Positions 40,696 to 50,800 of a stretch of DNA of 64,000 nt are shown one piece after another. Origin of the DNA: Pedobacter ginsengisoli. Lineage in GTDB: Bacteria; Bacteroidota; Bacteroidia; Sphingobacteriales; Sphingobacteriaceae. The notes under the pieces were generated by a model, which searched no databases, was not told the origin of the DNA, and saw only the letters and a list, made by a program, of their open reading frames with translations. Position 1 is the stretch's first letter; each line of letters begins with the position of its first letter. The position numbers and the translations under genes are program-made. Location of the stretch: contig NZ_JASSYX010000003.1 in assembly GCF_030244015.1 (NCBI RefSeq), positions 992,001-1,056,000 on the forward strand. The letters run 5' to 3'.

Positions 40696-42455
40696 TGGCA
40701 CCGAAGCGCTCCCCAACCAATTGTTTAGTTTTAATCTTTTCTTTCTTCCTGGCTATGGATGCCTTTGCACAGTTAACGCCGTATGAGATCAGCGGCAAAA
40801 AAGAAACCGCGACTTATCATCAGGTCATTCAATATTATAGGGACCTGGACCGTGATTACCCCCAGGCCAAACTGATTACTTGCGGAATTACAGATTCCGG
40901 CGAGCCATTGCATGTGCTGGTCCTGTCAAAAGAGCAGGTCTTTGACCCTGTCGCGATCAGGAAAAGCGGCAGACGCATTTTGCTGATCAACAACGGGATT
41001 CATCCCGGCGAACCGGAAGGTATAGACGCCAGCATGATGTTGGCCAGAGACCTGCTGAAAAATGATCGCCTGTCCCAAAACACGGTGATCTGTATCATTC
41101 CTGTTTATAATATAGATGGCAGTTTTAACCGCACCGGAACTTCAAGGGCCAATCAGAACGGACCGGTTGCTTATGGTTTCAGGGGCAATGGCAGGAACTA
41201 TGACCTGAACCGGGATTTTGTCAAGACAGACTCCAGAAACTCCCGTGCATTCCAGGAAATTTTTAATACCTGGCAGCCGGAGATCTTTGTAGACACCCAT
41301 ACCAGCAACGGTGCGGATTACCAATATGTGATGACACTGATCCCGACCCAAAAGGACAAACTCCATCCGTTACTTTCAGCTTACATGACCAAAACCATGA
41401 TCCCTTCACTGTACGAAGGGATGAAAAACAGTGGCTATGAAATGATCCCTTACGTCAATTCTGTTGAAGAAACCCCGGATGCGGGGATCACTGGTTTTTT
41501 GGAGTCGCCGCGTTTCTCTACCGGATATACCGCACTGCACAACACCATTGGTTTTATGCCGGAAACGCACATGCTGAAAGCCTACGACAAGAGGGTCGAT
41601 GCTACCTATAAATTGCTGCAGCATTATATTGACATTGTGGTACGGGATGCTGGAGTCATAGGTGAAAATAAGCGGAAGGCTGATGAACAGATCGCAAGAC
41701 AAGAGAGGTTTACCCTGGAATGGAAGCTGAACGATAAACTGGCAGACGACATTGAATTTAAGGGCTATGCCGCCAAACAAAAAACAAGTGAGGTAAGCGG
41801 ACTCGACCGGCTTTACTATGACCGCAATGCGCCTTATACCAAAACGATAAAGCAGTGGAACAACTTTGAACCAGCCGTGGTCATTGACAAGCCTGTTGCC
41901 TACCTCATACCTCAGGCATGGGAAAAAGTGATCGGCCTCTTAAAACTAAACCGGGTAAAGCTGCGTCGTTTGCAGCAGGATACAGAGGTTGAGGCAGACC
42001 TGTATTACATTGTCGACTATAAAACACAACCGAAGCCTTATGAGGGGCATTACCTGCATTCCGGTGTGAAGCTGAACACGGTCAAACAGAGGCTTCAGTT
42101 TTACAAAGGCGACTACGTAGTTTATACGGATCAGCCGGTAAACCGGTACATTATAGAAACGCTGGAACCCCAGGCTACAGACTCGTTTTTCAACTGGAAC
42201 TTCTTTGATTCCATATTGAGCATGAAGGAGCATTTCTCTGCTTATGTATTTGAAGATACCGCCGCGGAACTGCTAAAAAAAGATCCGGAGCTGAAGGCAA
42301 AGCTGGAGCAGGAAAAGGCTAAAAATCCGGAACTGAGTAAAAATGCGGATGCCCAGCTTGATTTTGTCTATAAAAATTCGGATTATTACGAAAAAACCCA
42401 TTGCCGCTACCCCATTGCCAGACTGGTAAAAGACATTCCATTAAAGCTAAAATAG
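40695..42455 (+). CDS. Secreted M14-family zinc carboxypeptidase
   Basis: 586 residues with a signal peptide (about 1-26, ending DAFAQ). The M14 domain (about 38-330) shows the zinc motif HPGE (His103 and Glu106), RNYDLNRDFV, the third zinc His in FVDTHTSN and a C-terminal catalytic Glu in FMPETHMLK. The last 250 residues are a family-specific extension without motifs, ending in a Lys/Glu-rich segment. It probably trims peptides in the periplasm. Upstream is the barrel protein (1-nt overlap); downstream, after 1 nt, is a rhomboid protease. Confidence 0.9.
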   Translation: MAPKRSPTNCLVLIFSFFLAMDAFAQLTPYEISGKKETATYHQVIQYYRDLDRDYPQAKLITCGITDSGEPLHVLVLSKEQVFDPVAIRKSGRRILLINNGIHPGEPEGIDASMMLARDLLKNDRLSQNTVICIIPVYNIDGSFNRTGTSRANQNGPVAYGFRGNGRNYDLNRDFVKTDSRNSRAFQEIFNTWQPEIFVDTHTSNGADYQYVMTLIPTQKDKLHPLLSAYMTKTMIPSLYEGMKNSGYEMIPYVNSVEETPDAGITGFLESPRFSTGYTALHNTIGFMPETHMLKAYDKRVDATYKLLQHYIDIVVRDAGVIGENKRKADEQIARQERFTLEWKLNDKLADDIEFKGYAAKQKTSEVSGLDRLYYDRNAPYTKTIKQWNNFEPAVVIDKPVAYLIPQAWEKVIGLLKLNRVKLRRLQQDTEVEADLYYIVDYKTQPKPYEGHYLHSGVKLNTVKQRLQFYKGDYVVYTDQPVNRYIIETLEPQATDSFFNWNFFDSILSMKEHFSAYVFEDTAAELLKKDPELKAKLEQEKAKNPELSKNADAQLDFVYKNSDYYEKTHCRYPIARLVKDIPLKLK

Positions 42456-42456
42456 C

Positions 42457-43074
42457 ATGAATTACATCAACGAGACACCTGTTGCTTCTCTTATATTTTT
42501 ATTTACGATCATTACCAGTATTTATGCCTTCAGCAACCCTGACCTGTACGGGAAATTCATGCTGAACCCTTATAATGTTTCAAGGCGGCACAGGGTTTAT
42601 ACGCTGATCACCAGCGGTCTCATTCATGCGGACTGGATGCACCTGATCTTTAACATGATGACCTTTTTCTTCTTTGCATTTCAGCTGGAGAGAATTATAG
42701 GCTCACTTAACTTCGGCATTCTTTATTTTGTGAGTATGGTAGCCGCCGATATTCCTTCTGTCATCAAACACAAAAATGACATCTGGTACAATAGTCTGGG
42801 TGCCTCCGGAGCAATCAGCGCGGTGCTGTTCAGCTACATTTTATTTGTCCCGTTTTCGAGTATGATCATTTTCCCGATTCCTATTCCGATATGGGCGATT
42901 GTATTCGGGCCTTTGTACCTGGTCTATTGTGTGTATGCTTCGAGACAGGCAAGAGACCATATCAACCATGACGCGCATTTCTTCGGGGCACTGGCCGGTT
43001 TGATATTGACGGTGTTACTGGTTCCGGGAGTAATTCCTCATTTCATAGAACAAATCCAGATGAAGATCGGCTAA
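42457..43074 (+). CDS. Rhomboid family intramembrane serine protease
   Basis: 205 residues with six membrane segments. The catalytic Ser117 lies in LGASGAIS (the GxSG motif), and His174 lies in AHFFGALAG (H-x-x-G-x-x-x-G). The H-x-x-x-N oxyanion motif is HLIFN at the start of helix 2. All active-site features are intact, so the enzyme should cleave membrane-spanning substrates. It starts 1 nt after the M14 peptidase, completing a three-gene unit (barrel protein, peptidase, rhomboid). Confidence 0.93.
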   Translation: MNYINETPVASLIFLFTIITSIYAFSNPDLYGKFMLNPYNVSRRHRVYTLITSGLIHADWMHLIFNMMTFFFFAFQLERIIGSLNFGILYFVSMVAADIPSVIKHKNDIWYNSLGASGAISAVLFSYILFVPFSSMIIFPIPIPIWAIVFGPLYLVYCVYASRQARDHINHDAHFFGALAGLILTVLLVPGVIPHFIEQIQMKIG

Positions 43075-44060
43075 CTGGTAGCTGGCAAGCTTGGCGGGTT
43101 GAAATAACTGATGGGATTTGCAGGATCTTTGATGATCTCAAACAGGGTATGCCCCCAGGGCTTCCAGAAATCCTGTAGTACCTGTGCATAGGTCTTGTGC
43201 TGCCAGTAATCGAAAATAGGTTTATTGAGGGTGCCACGAAGCGGCATGGCTTCTATATAAATCGAACCATCAACGGGCATGATCGTATATTCAGGCAGAC
43301 GGTTGAACAAATAGGCTGAATAGTAAAAACGTGCACAAAGTTCTTCAAACTGCTGTGCGGACAAATTGTTTCCTGCGATCTGGCCAAGTAGTTCCTGATG
43401 GTACTTTTTATTGGTGCCATTGTCCTGCAAAACGGCAATGATGCCAAAGTCTTTCAGCTTCAATGAAAAAGTCATGGTATTGATCTCGTCCCTGAAGCTA
43501 AAAGGGGTATCTTTTTCTTCAAGAGGTACAATAACGATAGACCAGGGTGTAAAATCCTCAAAGACGACATCCGTATAGATCTTCTGGATCATGGTGTGCA
43601 GGTTGCCAAATTTGTGCATCAGCCCCTGGGACATATTTACTCCGTCTGCACTCAGCTGCTGCTGTTTGACTGCGGCATTCATTTCTACATAGATCAGCCC
43701 GTACATGAACTTGCCGATCCAATTGAAGATGTCTGTTTCATCCAGCTTAGAAACAGCGGCATAGCCTGCCTTAAAAGCACTGCTGATCCGGTCCTCAAGC
43801 GGTTGAATAAAATGTTGCAGTACCCCGGTATCGCAGGGTATGGTCAGACTGTTGTAACTGCGGATACTTTCATCCAACAGTTTGATCTGTTCTTCACCGC
43901 TAAAGCCGGCGATTTTCAACAGCCATTCCGGCAGTATCGGGGTTTCAACTACGGGAGCAGTAAAGGTATCCCCGCTTAAAAAACAGTTTTTGTGCTTGAA
44001 ATCGAAATTCTTAAAAGGCTGATAAATGGTGCTGATCATACTTGGGACAATATTAGGCAT
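43071..44060 (-). CDS. Conserved hypothetical protein
   Basis: 329 residues, soluble, without signal peptide or membrane segment. It shows mixed alpha/beta composition with blocks such as GDTFTAPVVETPILPEWLLK and EAMPLRGTLNKPIFDYWQHK. I do not recognise a family or catalytic motif. It overlaps the rhomboid gene tail-to-tail by 4 nt and is divergent from the dipeptide epimerase (61 nt apart), so it may share regulation with that gene. Length and codon use argue for a real gene. Confidence 0.7.
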   Translation of the reverse strand: MPNIVPSMISTIYQPFKNFDFKHKNCFLSGDTFTAPVVETPILPEWLLKIAGFSGEEQIKLLDESIRSYNSLTIPCDTGVLQHFIQPLEDRISSAFKAGYAAVSKLDETDIFNWIGKFMYGLIYVEMNAAVKQQQLSADGVNMSQGLMHKFGNLHTMIQKIYTDVVFEDFTPWSIVIVPLEEKDTPFSFRDEINTMTFSLKLKDFGIIAVLQDNGTNKKYHQELLGQIAGNNLSAQQFEELCARFYYSAYLFNRLPEYTIMPVDGSIYIEAMPLRGTLNKPIFDYWQHKTYAQVLQDFWKPWGHTLFEIIKDPANPISYFNPPSLPATS

Positions 44061-44094
44061 ATTATTTTTACATTAGCCGGAGCATTCCTTTTTT

Positions 44095-44102
44095 TAACTT
44101 TG
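44095..44102 (+). promoter_or_regulatory. -7 promoter element of the dipeptide epimerase gene
   Basis: TAACTTTG matches TAnnTTTG and lies 19 nt before the ATG at 44122. No TTTG is found at the ideal upstream distance. Confidence 0.5.
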
Positions 44103-44121
44103 TTATTACCAAACACCTACT

Positions 44122-45162
44122 ATGCAGGCTTTTTATCAACCCTACTATCTTGAACTGAAACATCCATTTTCCATCGCAAGGTTTTCCAGGACGGGAACGC
44201 CCATTATGCTGCTGAAAATCAGCCACAACGGAGTCGATGGCTATGGTGAAGCATCGATGGTGCCGTACATGGGTGAAAGTGTGGAAACTGCCGAAGCTTT
44301 TCTAAAAAAAGTCGACTGGAACAGGTTTGTATATCCATTTAACTTTCAGGAGGTAATCGCCTATCTGGATGGTATAGATGGCGGGCATCCGGCCATCAAA
44401 GCAGCGATAGACATTGCATTAAATGACATCAATGGGAAGTTGGTGGGTAAGCCCTGCTACGAGATTTACGGGGCCGCTCCTGCAAAGATGCCGCTCACTT
44501 CTTATACGATTGGAATAGACAGTCCTGAAGTGATCCGGGAAAAAGCGGCTGATGCGGTGCAACTGGGCTTTAAAGTTTTGAAAATCAAGCTGGGCAGGGA
44601 CAATGATAAGGAGCTGATCAATACGATCAGGGAGGTTAGTGACCTGCCATTGTATATCGATGCCAACCAGGGCTGGACAGATAAGGCAAAGGCCATTGAC
44701 ATCATCTACTGGTTGCATGACCAGGGCGCGCTGTTGATCGAACAGCCTATGGACAAATCAAATATAGAGGGCAACGCCTGGCTCACCGGGCGCAGCCCGA
44801 TCCCGCTGCTTGCAGATGAGGCCGTTCAAAGGCTGGCGGACATGGATAGTTTGAAGGGGGTCTATCATGGCATCAATGTAAAGCTGATGAAATGCTGCGG
44901 TATGTATGAAGCGCATCAGATGATCTTAAAAGCAAAGTCTTTTGGTATGAAAGTGCTGATCGGCTGTATGAGTGAAACCTCCTGTGCCACCCAGGCGGGT
45001 ATAGCGCTGGCTCCTTTGTGTGACTGGGCTGATCTGGACGGGCCATGGCTTACTAAGAATAACCCTTTTGCGGCTCCTGAAATGGCAGAGGGCCGCTATG
45101 TCCTAAACCAGTTGCCTGGCTTAGGATTGACGGGTATCTCTGAAGGTCTTTTTACTTCTTAA
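44122..45162 (+). CDS. Dipeptide epimerase (L-Ala-D/L-Glu epimerase-like)
   Basis: Enolase-superfamily enzyme that racemises the second residue of dipeptides, as in recycling of cell-wall L-Ala-D-Glu. The 346 residues carry the full active site: K154-x-K156 in VLKIKLG, metal ligands Asp180 (DANQGW), Glu207 (IEQP) and Asp232 (ADEAV), and the lysine motif NVKLMKCCG on the opposite face. GCMSETS and the DLDGP motif near the C-terminus fit the dipeptide epimerase subfamily. With PepT, M14 and M28 peptidases nearby, a peptide or murein-peptide salvage role is plausible. Confidence 0.92.
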   Translation: MQAFYQPYYLELKHPFSIARFSRTGTPIMLLKISHNGVDGYGEASMVPYMGESVETAEAFLKKVDWNRFVYPFNFQEVIAYLDGIDGGHPAIKAAIDIALNDINGKLVGKPCYEIYGAAPAKMPLTSYTIGIDSPEVIREKAADAVQLGFKVLKIKLGRDNDKELINTIREVSDLPLYIDANQGWTDKAKAIDIIYWLHDQGALLIEQPMDKSNIEGNAWLTGRSPIPLLADEAVQRLADMDSLKGVYHGINVKLMKCCGMYEAHQMILKAKSFGMKVLIGCMSETSCATQAGIALAPLCDWADLDGPWLTKNNPFAAPEMAEGRYVLNQLPGLGLTGISEGLFTS

Positions 45163-45337
45163 GTGTATTTCTCATTTCCCGGACCAGCTGCACTTTCAGA
45201 TAGATAAAGAAAGCCGCTGTAGCCAAAAACAAAGGGATGATGAGGTATTTCTGATTGTTAAAGCACCAGATCATTCCTATAACGGAGATAATAATCGCCA
45301 GGTTATAAAAAACGTTCAATGCTATTTTCTTTGCCAT
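45152..45337 (-). CDS. Small two-segment membrane protein (DUF6358-like)
   Basis: 61 residues from the ATG at 45337 (MAKKIALNVFYNLAIIISV), with two membrane segments and a C-terminal VQLVREMRNTLKK. The pattern KxxLNVFYNLxII...YLKxxLVxE resembles the DUF6358 proteins of Sphingobacteria. A longer start at 45367 would overlap the rhodanese gene by 26 nt and is less likely. It follows the rhodanese stop by 4 nt and is probably co-translated. It overlaps the epimerase gene tail-to-tail by 11 nt. Confidence 0.65.
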   Translation of the reverse strand: MAKKIALNVFYNLAIIISVIGMIWCFNNQKYLIIPLFLATAAFFIYLKVQLVREMRNTLKK

Positions 45338-45341
45338 AGTG

Positions 45342-45662
45342 CTAGTACACAGGCATTTCAGGATCAAAAGCCTCCTGCCAGGCCAAAATGCCTCCCTGTA
45401 AATTGTAAAGATTGGTCAGGCCCAGCTGCGCTTCCAGCTGCATGACTGCCGCGGCACTTCTTTTTCCGCTTCTGCATTGCATAATTACCGGTTTATCGGT
45501 AGCAATCCTGTCAGCTTCTATCAGTATTCCACCCAGTGGAATGTTCTCTCCGTTCAGGTTTGACACTTCGTATTCAAAGGGCTCTCTAACGTCAATCAAT
45601 TGAAAATCTTCGTTATTGTCTATTTTCTCTTTGAGCTCTTCAACAGTTATTTCCTTAATCAT
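45342..45662 (-). CDS. Rhodanese-like domain protein
   Basis: 106 residues from the ATG at 45662, a single rhodanese domain: FQLIDVREPFEYEVSNLNGENIPLG, the active loop MQCRSGKRSAAAV with the catalytic Cys, and NLQGGILAWQ. The loop C-R-S-G-K-R-S fits sulfur-transfer rhodaneses. An upstream ATG at 45683 would sit inside a -7 box (CAAACTTA, 45681-45688), so the shorter form is preferred. It heads a two-gene unit with the small membrane protein. Confidence 0.9.
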   Translation of the reverse strand: MIKEITVEELKEKIDNNEDFQLIDVREPFEYEVSNLNGENIPLGGILIEADRIATDKPVIMQCRSGKRSAAAVMQLEAQLGLTNLYNLQGGILAWQEAFDPEMPVY

Positions 45663-45680
45663 GTTCTTTGATCTTTTATT

Positions 45681-45688
45681 CAAACTTA
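45681..45688 (-). promoter_or_regulatory. -7 promoter element of the rhodanese gene
   Basis: Minus strand TAAGTTTG, a TAnnTTTG match, 18 nt before the ATG at 45662. It excludes the longer start at 45683. Confidence 0.5.
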
Positions 45689-45820
45689 GATAAAACTAGG
45701 CAAGCATCCTTATAAATATAAAAAAATATTACAAACATTTGAATAACTGATTAATAGATATTTTGTAACAACTGGGTACCTTGGGCGTTTAATAATAAGT
45801 CTTTATTATCTTCGGTTATT

Positions 45821-46909
45821 ATGAATAAGATATCCCGTTTTTTCTGGTTCTGCTCGGGGGTGCATGTCCCTACGCTGGAAAAATATCCAACGGAGCACAA
45901 TAAGTATTTTGGTATCGGGGCAACCATTTTTTTTACGGGATTATTTGCTGCCTTGTCCGGTGGCTATGCCATGTATTTTGTGTTCAAGGGAGATACTGCG
46001 GCGGTGTTGTTTGCACTCTTTTTCGGGCTGATATGGGGTCTGGCCATTTTAAACATGGACCGTTATATTGTATCCAGCATCAATAAAAGTGCGTCGACCA
46101 ATAAACAGATCCTGCAGGCTACTCCACGTATTCTGCTGGCCATTATGATAGGCCTGGTGATCTCCCGTCCGCTGGAACTTAAAATATTTGATAAGGAGAT
46201 CAAGGAACGGCTCAAGGTAAGCTACCTCAACAACCAGCGCTCCAAAATAGATACCCTGAATATGGCCTTTGGCAATAAATACAAAATTGAGATGGCCAAA
46301 TTGAAGGAGGTAAAGGCACAAAGGGATTCGATGCAGAGCGCCATTAAAACCGATCGCCAAAAACTCAATTATGAGATCTTCGGGAACAAAACCACTGAAA
46401 CTTCGGGGATCATGGGCTATGGTCCTTATGCCAAAAGGAAAGAAGGAGAGCTGAGACAGCGGGAACAGGATTTGGACACGCTGTCATCCGAGATCAGAAA
46501 ACTGGAAAACTTTGTGGATGACCGTAAGCAATTTGACGGCTTGCTTTCAGAAAGATTATATACCGGCAAACAGCTGGACAGCCTGACCAGTATCGCGGGT
46601 TTTGCAGACAGGAACTGGGCGTTGGGTCAGCTCAGCTTCAGCCCTAACGGAAAAAGGGATTTAAATACAGCTATAGCCATTACTTTTATCGGACTTTTGT
46701 TTGTCTTCTTTGAATGCCTGCCGGTTTTTGTAAAGCTGATGAGCAGCAGAGGGCCTTATGACCATTCTGTACAAAATATTGAAACGGCGCAGATCCATGA
46801 ATCTGACAAGGATAAAGATTATGAAGTCACTGTAACTGATGACGTGCATGATACGCGGGTTGCCACGGAAGTGACCAGGCGTAAGCAAAGACTAAATCAA
46901 ACTAACTAA
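45821..46909 (+). CDS. DUF4407 domain-containing membrane protein
   Basis: 362 residues. The N-terminal block (RFFWFCSGVHVPTLEKYPTEHNKYFGIG) and two following pairs of membrane segments are typical of DUF4407. A long coiled coil (about 135-250, rich in Lys, Glu and Gln, e.g. KEGELRQREQDLDTLSSEI) follows, then a fourth membrane segment (TAIAITFIGLLFVFFECLPV) and a charged cytoplasmic tail. Function unknown; the shape suggests a membrane-tethered sensor or scaffold. The M28 peptidase gene follows 3 nt later. Confidence 0.85.
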   Translation: MNKISRFFWFCSGVHVPTLEKYPTEHNKYFGIGATIFFTGLFAALSGGYAMYFVFKGDTAAVLFALFFGLIWGLAILNMDRYIVSSINKSASTNKQILQATPRILLAIMIGLVISRPLELKIFDKEIKERLKVSYLNNQRSKIDTLNMAFGNKYKIEMAKLKEVKAQRDSMQSAIKTDRQKLNYEIFGNKTTETSGIMGYGPYAKRKEGELRQREQDLDTLSSEIRKLENFVDDRKQFDGLLSERLYTGKQLDSLTSIAGFADRNWALGQLSFSPNGKRDLNTAIAITFIGLLFVFFECLPVFVKLMSSRGPYDHSVQNIETAQIHESDKDKDYEVTVTDDVHDTRVATEVTRRKQRLNQTN

Positions 46910-46912
46910 CTG

Positions 46913-47854
46913 ATGAAAAAAACCATTTACTTTTTATTTGTACTATTCCTGGCACAACAGGCCAGCGCACAGGACATCAACAAGATTATTACCAGGGAAT
47001 ATGTAGACCGCCTGATCAAAACACTGAGCAGTGACGAAATGGAGGGCCGGGCTACTTTTAGTCCGGGAATAGACAAAGCCGCGAGTTTTATAGAGCAGGA
47101 ATTTAAAACCATAGGGCTGCAGCCGCTTGAAGGCCAGACAGGCTTCAGACAATCCTTTGAAAAAGATGGCAAGCCTTTGTTTAACGTAGCCGGAATGATC
47201 CCGGGGAAATCGAAAGCCAGGGAGATTGTGATTTTTTCCGGTCATTATGACCACCTCGGAATTATTAAGGCTGAAGGCCAGGACAGCATAGCCAATGGTG
47301 CGGATGACGACGCATCGGGAACAACTGCGATGATCGCACTGGCAAAATATTATAAAGCATTGAACAACAATGAACGTACACTGATTTTCGTCGCCTTTAC
47401 CGCAGAGGAGATCGGCGGGTTCGGTGCAAAGTATTTTTCACAGAAACTAAACCCGGATGACGTAGTGGCTATGTTTAACATCGAGATGATTGGCAAGGAA
47501 AGCAAGTTTGGCAAGAATGCAGCCTTCATCACAGGCTACGAAAGATCGGATTTTGGTAAGATCCTGCAAAAGAATCTCGAGGGCAGCGAGTTTACCTTTC
47601 ATCCGGACCCTTATCCTGAACAGAAGCTCTTCTACAGGAGCGACAATGCCACACTGGCCGCGCTCGGTGTACCGGCACATACCATCAGCACCGATCAGAT
47701 TGATACCGATAAGCTTTACCACACGGTAAAAGATGAGTATTCAAGCCTGGATCCCGAAAACATCCTGGCTACGATAAAAGGAATTGCACAAAGCGCGATC
47801 AGTATTGTAAAAGGGATAGATACGCCGACCAGGATTCCTAAACTGAAAAAATAA
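46913..47854 (+). CDS. Secreted M28-family aminopeptidase
   Basis: 313 residues with a signal peptide (about 1-19, ending ASAQ). M28 zinc ligands are visible: His and Asp in FSGHYDHLG, the bridging Asp in NGADDDASGT, the Glu-Glu pair in FTAEEIGGFG, and Asp/His further on (IEMIG and TDKLYHTVKDE). It is expected to remove N-terminal residues in the periplasm. It forms a likely operon with the DUF4407 gene before it and the tricorn-type protease 21 nt after it. Confidence 0.92.
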   Translation: MKKTIYFLFVLFLAQQASAQDINKIITREYVDRLIKTLSSDEMEGRATFSPGIDKAASFIEQEFKTIGLQPLEGQTGFRQSFEKDGKPLFNVAGMIPGKSKAREIVIFSGHYDHLGIIKAEGQDSIANGADDDASGTTAMIALAKYYKALNNNERTLIFVAFTAEEIGGFGAKYFSQKLNPDDVVAMFNIEMIGKESKFGKNAAFITGYERSDFGKILQKNLEGSEFTFHPDPYPEQKLFYRSDNATLAALGVPAHTISTDQIDTDKLYHTVKDEYSSLDPENILATIKGIAQSAISIVKGIDTPTRIPKLKK

Positions 47855-47875
47855 TTATTATTCTAAATAACGCAC

Positions 47876-50800
47876 ATGAATGTTTTAAGATCTGCTGGCG
47901 TTTCGCTGCTGGCTAAGGCTTTGCTGTTTGCATCCTTCACGCTGCCCGCAACGGCACAAAAACAGGAGACATTATTGCTGAGGAGCCCGGCAATAAGTAC
48001 AAATAACCTCGCATTTGTTTATGGGGGGGACATCTGGGTTGCTGACAAGGATGGCGGCAATCCCAGGCGGCTAACCATTAATCCTGCGGTAGAACAAAAT
48101 CCCGTCTTTTCGCCCGATGGCAAGCAGATTGCCTTTACCGGGAATTATGACGGCAATACTGATGTTTATGTGATCCCGGTTGCCGGCGGCGATCCCAAAC
48201 GGGTTACCTACCACCCCAACAGCGACCTTGTCAGAGGCTGGCTAAACAATGAAGAGTTGTATTTTACGTCTACGCGCGATTTTAATTATGCGCTCAGTCC
48301 CAGGATGCACAGTATAAAACTGGATGGTACAGATGAAAAGCCCCTGCCCATGCCTGAGGCGGTTCAGGGTTCCCCATCTGCGGACCACCGCTATTGGGCA
48401 TACATCAAGAACGGTGATCCGACGGATCGCGCAAATGTCGCCTTTAAACGTTATCGTGGCGGCGGCATGCCGCAAATATGGATCTTTGATACACAGAGTA
48501 AAAATATTGAGGTCATTCCGGGAGCTAATGCCAACAATGTAAAACCACAGTGGCTGGGCGATAAAGTATATTTCCTGTCTGACAAAGACCTTACCTTAAA
48601 TCTTTTTAGCTACGATGTCAAAAGCAAAAAAACTGAGCAATTGACCAGGTTCAAGGATTACGATATCAAATCACTGAATGCCGGCAACGGGGTAATTGCA
48701 TTTGAGCAGGCTGGAAAGATCCATATCATGGATCCGGGAACCAATAAAATAACAGGCCTGAGCATCAATATCAAGGCAGATGCACCGTATAAACGCCAGC
48801 ACTATATTGACATGGCTACGGCGGTACGCAATTTTGAAATATCGCCGAAAGGGGTTAGGGTTTTGTTTGAAAGCCGTGGTGAGATCTTTACCGTTCCTAA
48901 AGAAAAGGGTGACGCCAGAAACATTACGAATTCCCCGGGCAGCTACGAAAAATACCCGGCCTGGTCCCCTGACGGGAAGTACATTTCTTACCTTTCTGAC
49001 AAGAACGGCAGCTACCAGCTGGTACTGCAAAACCAGGCTACAAAAGGTGCTCCTGAATACATAGACCTCGGCGGAACACATTTTTATTTTCAACCGGCCT
49101 GGTCTCCTGACAGCAAAAAGCTGTTTTATTGCGACAGTCACCTGAACTTGTTTTACATTGACATCGACACCAGGAAACCAGTACTCGTCAAAGCGGATAA
49201 ATTGGGTTCTCAGACCAACCGGACTTACAATATGCTGATGCCTGCCTGGTCTCCGGATTCAAAATGGATCAGTTATACAGCTACATTGCCAAACACGGTG
49301 GGTGCTGTATTTTTATATAACCTGGAAAAAGAAACGCATACGCAGATCACAGATGGTATGAGCAGTGCTTTTGCCCCCGCTTTCAGTAAAGACGGCAAAT
49401 ACTTGTTTTTTGTGGCCAGTACTGACATAGGACTGACCAACAGCGGACTGCACATGTCGGCCTATCAGCGCCCGGTTAGCTTCAATGCTTATGCCCTTAT
49501 CCTCTCTAAAAAAACTCCTTCATTATACAAAACAGAAAGTGATGAAGAGGCTGTGACTGCAGAAGAAAAAGCGGCAAAGAAAGAAGAGCCCAAAAAGGAT
49601 GATAAGAAGGCTGGGCCTAAAAAAGATGAAAAAGGAAAGGACAAAAAAGAAGATCCTGTCAAGCCCGCGGCGAAAACAACAGAGATAGACCTTGATGACC
49701 TCAGCAACCGGATCATTTCTTTACCAATCACCGCCGGCGGTATTTACCGGCTTGACGGACGTGCTGAGGGTCAATTGCTGTATGTGCGGGACGGAGAGCT
49801 GGGCGTTCTTGACCTGAACAAGATGGAGGCAACCGGCCTGGTTCAGGGTGTTGGCGGATTTACTGTGAGCAGCGATGGAAAAACCATGCTCTATTCCACC
49901 CGTGGATCCTACTACCTGAATGCCGCTGCACAAAAACCGGCTACACCTGAATCCGGAAAGGTAAAGCTGGATGGCATTAAGGTACTGGTAGACCCTGCCG
50001 CCGAATGGAAGCAGATGTTTAACGAAGTATGGCACATGGAAAAGGAATATTTCTATGCTGAGAACATGCACGGCCGGGATTGGCCTGCTATAAAAGTCAA
50101 ATATGAAAAATTCCTTCCTTACGTAAACCACCGCTCAGATCTGGCTTATCTGTTTAATGAAATGATGGGAGAAATGGTGGTCGGCCACAATTACATTTAT
50201 CCTGGCGACGAACCTGCTGCGACAGCAATAGGTGTTGGAATGCTGGGGGCCGATTATGAGACGGAAAATGGTTTTTATAAGATCGCAAAGATCTACAACA
50301 GGCTGGACTGGAACCCGGGCTTTAAAGCCCCGCTTGCCGAACCAGGACTCAACATTAAAGAAGGCGACTATATCGTAGCGGTAAACGGAATACCTCTGAC
50401 TGCTAAAACATCAATATACAGCTTGTTTGATTTTAAAGTTGATAAACAGGTGGCCATTAAGGTCAACAGCAAAGCCAGTCTGGATGGAGCAAGAGAGGTT
50501 GTCGTGATTCCGATCTCCGTTAATTCGGAAATGGAGCTGAGAAAAATGGAATGGGTAGAAAGGAACCGCAAAAGGGTAGATAAACTGAGCAACGGACAGA
50601 TCGCTTATGTATATATGCCAAACACGGGACCGGATGGTTATAAATATTTTAACCGGTACTATTTTTCACAAATGGATAAGAAGGCCTTGCTCATGGATGA
50701 GCGAAACAATGGCGGAGGCTGGGTGGCAGATTACGTAATCGATCTGCTTAGCCGCGAACTGGTCAGTTACTGGGCCATAAGGGATGGCAAAAGCTTTACC

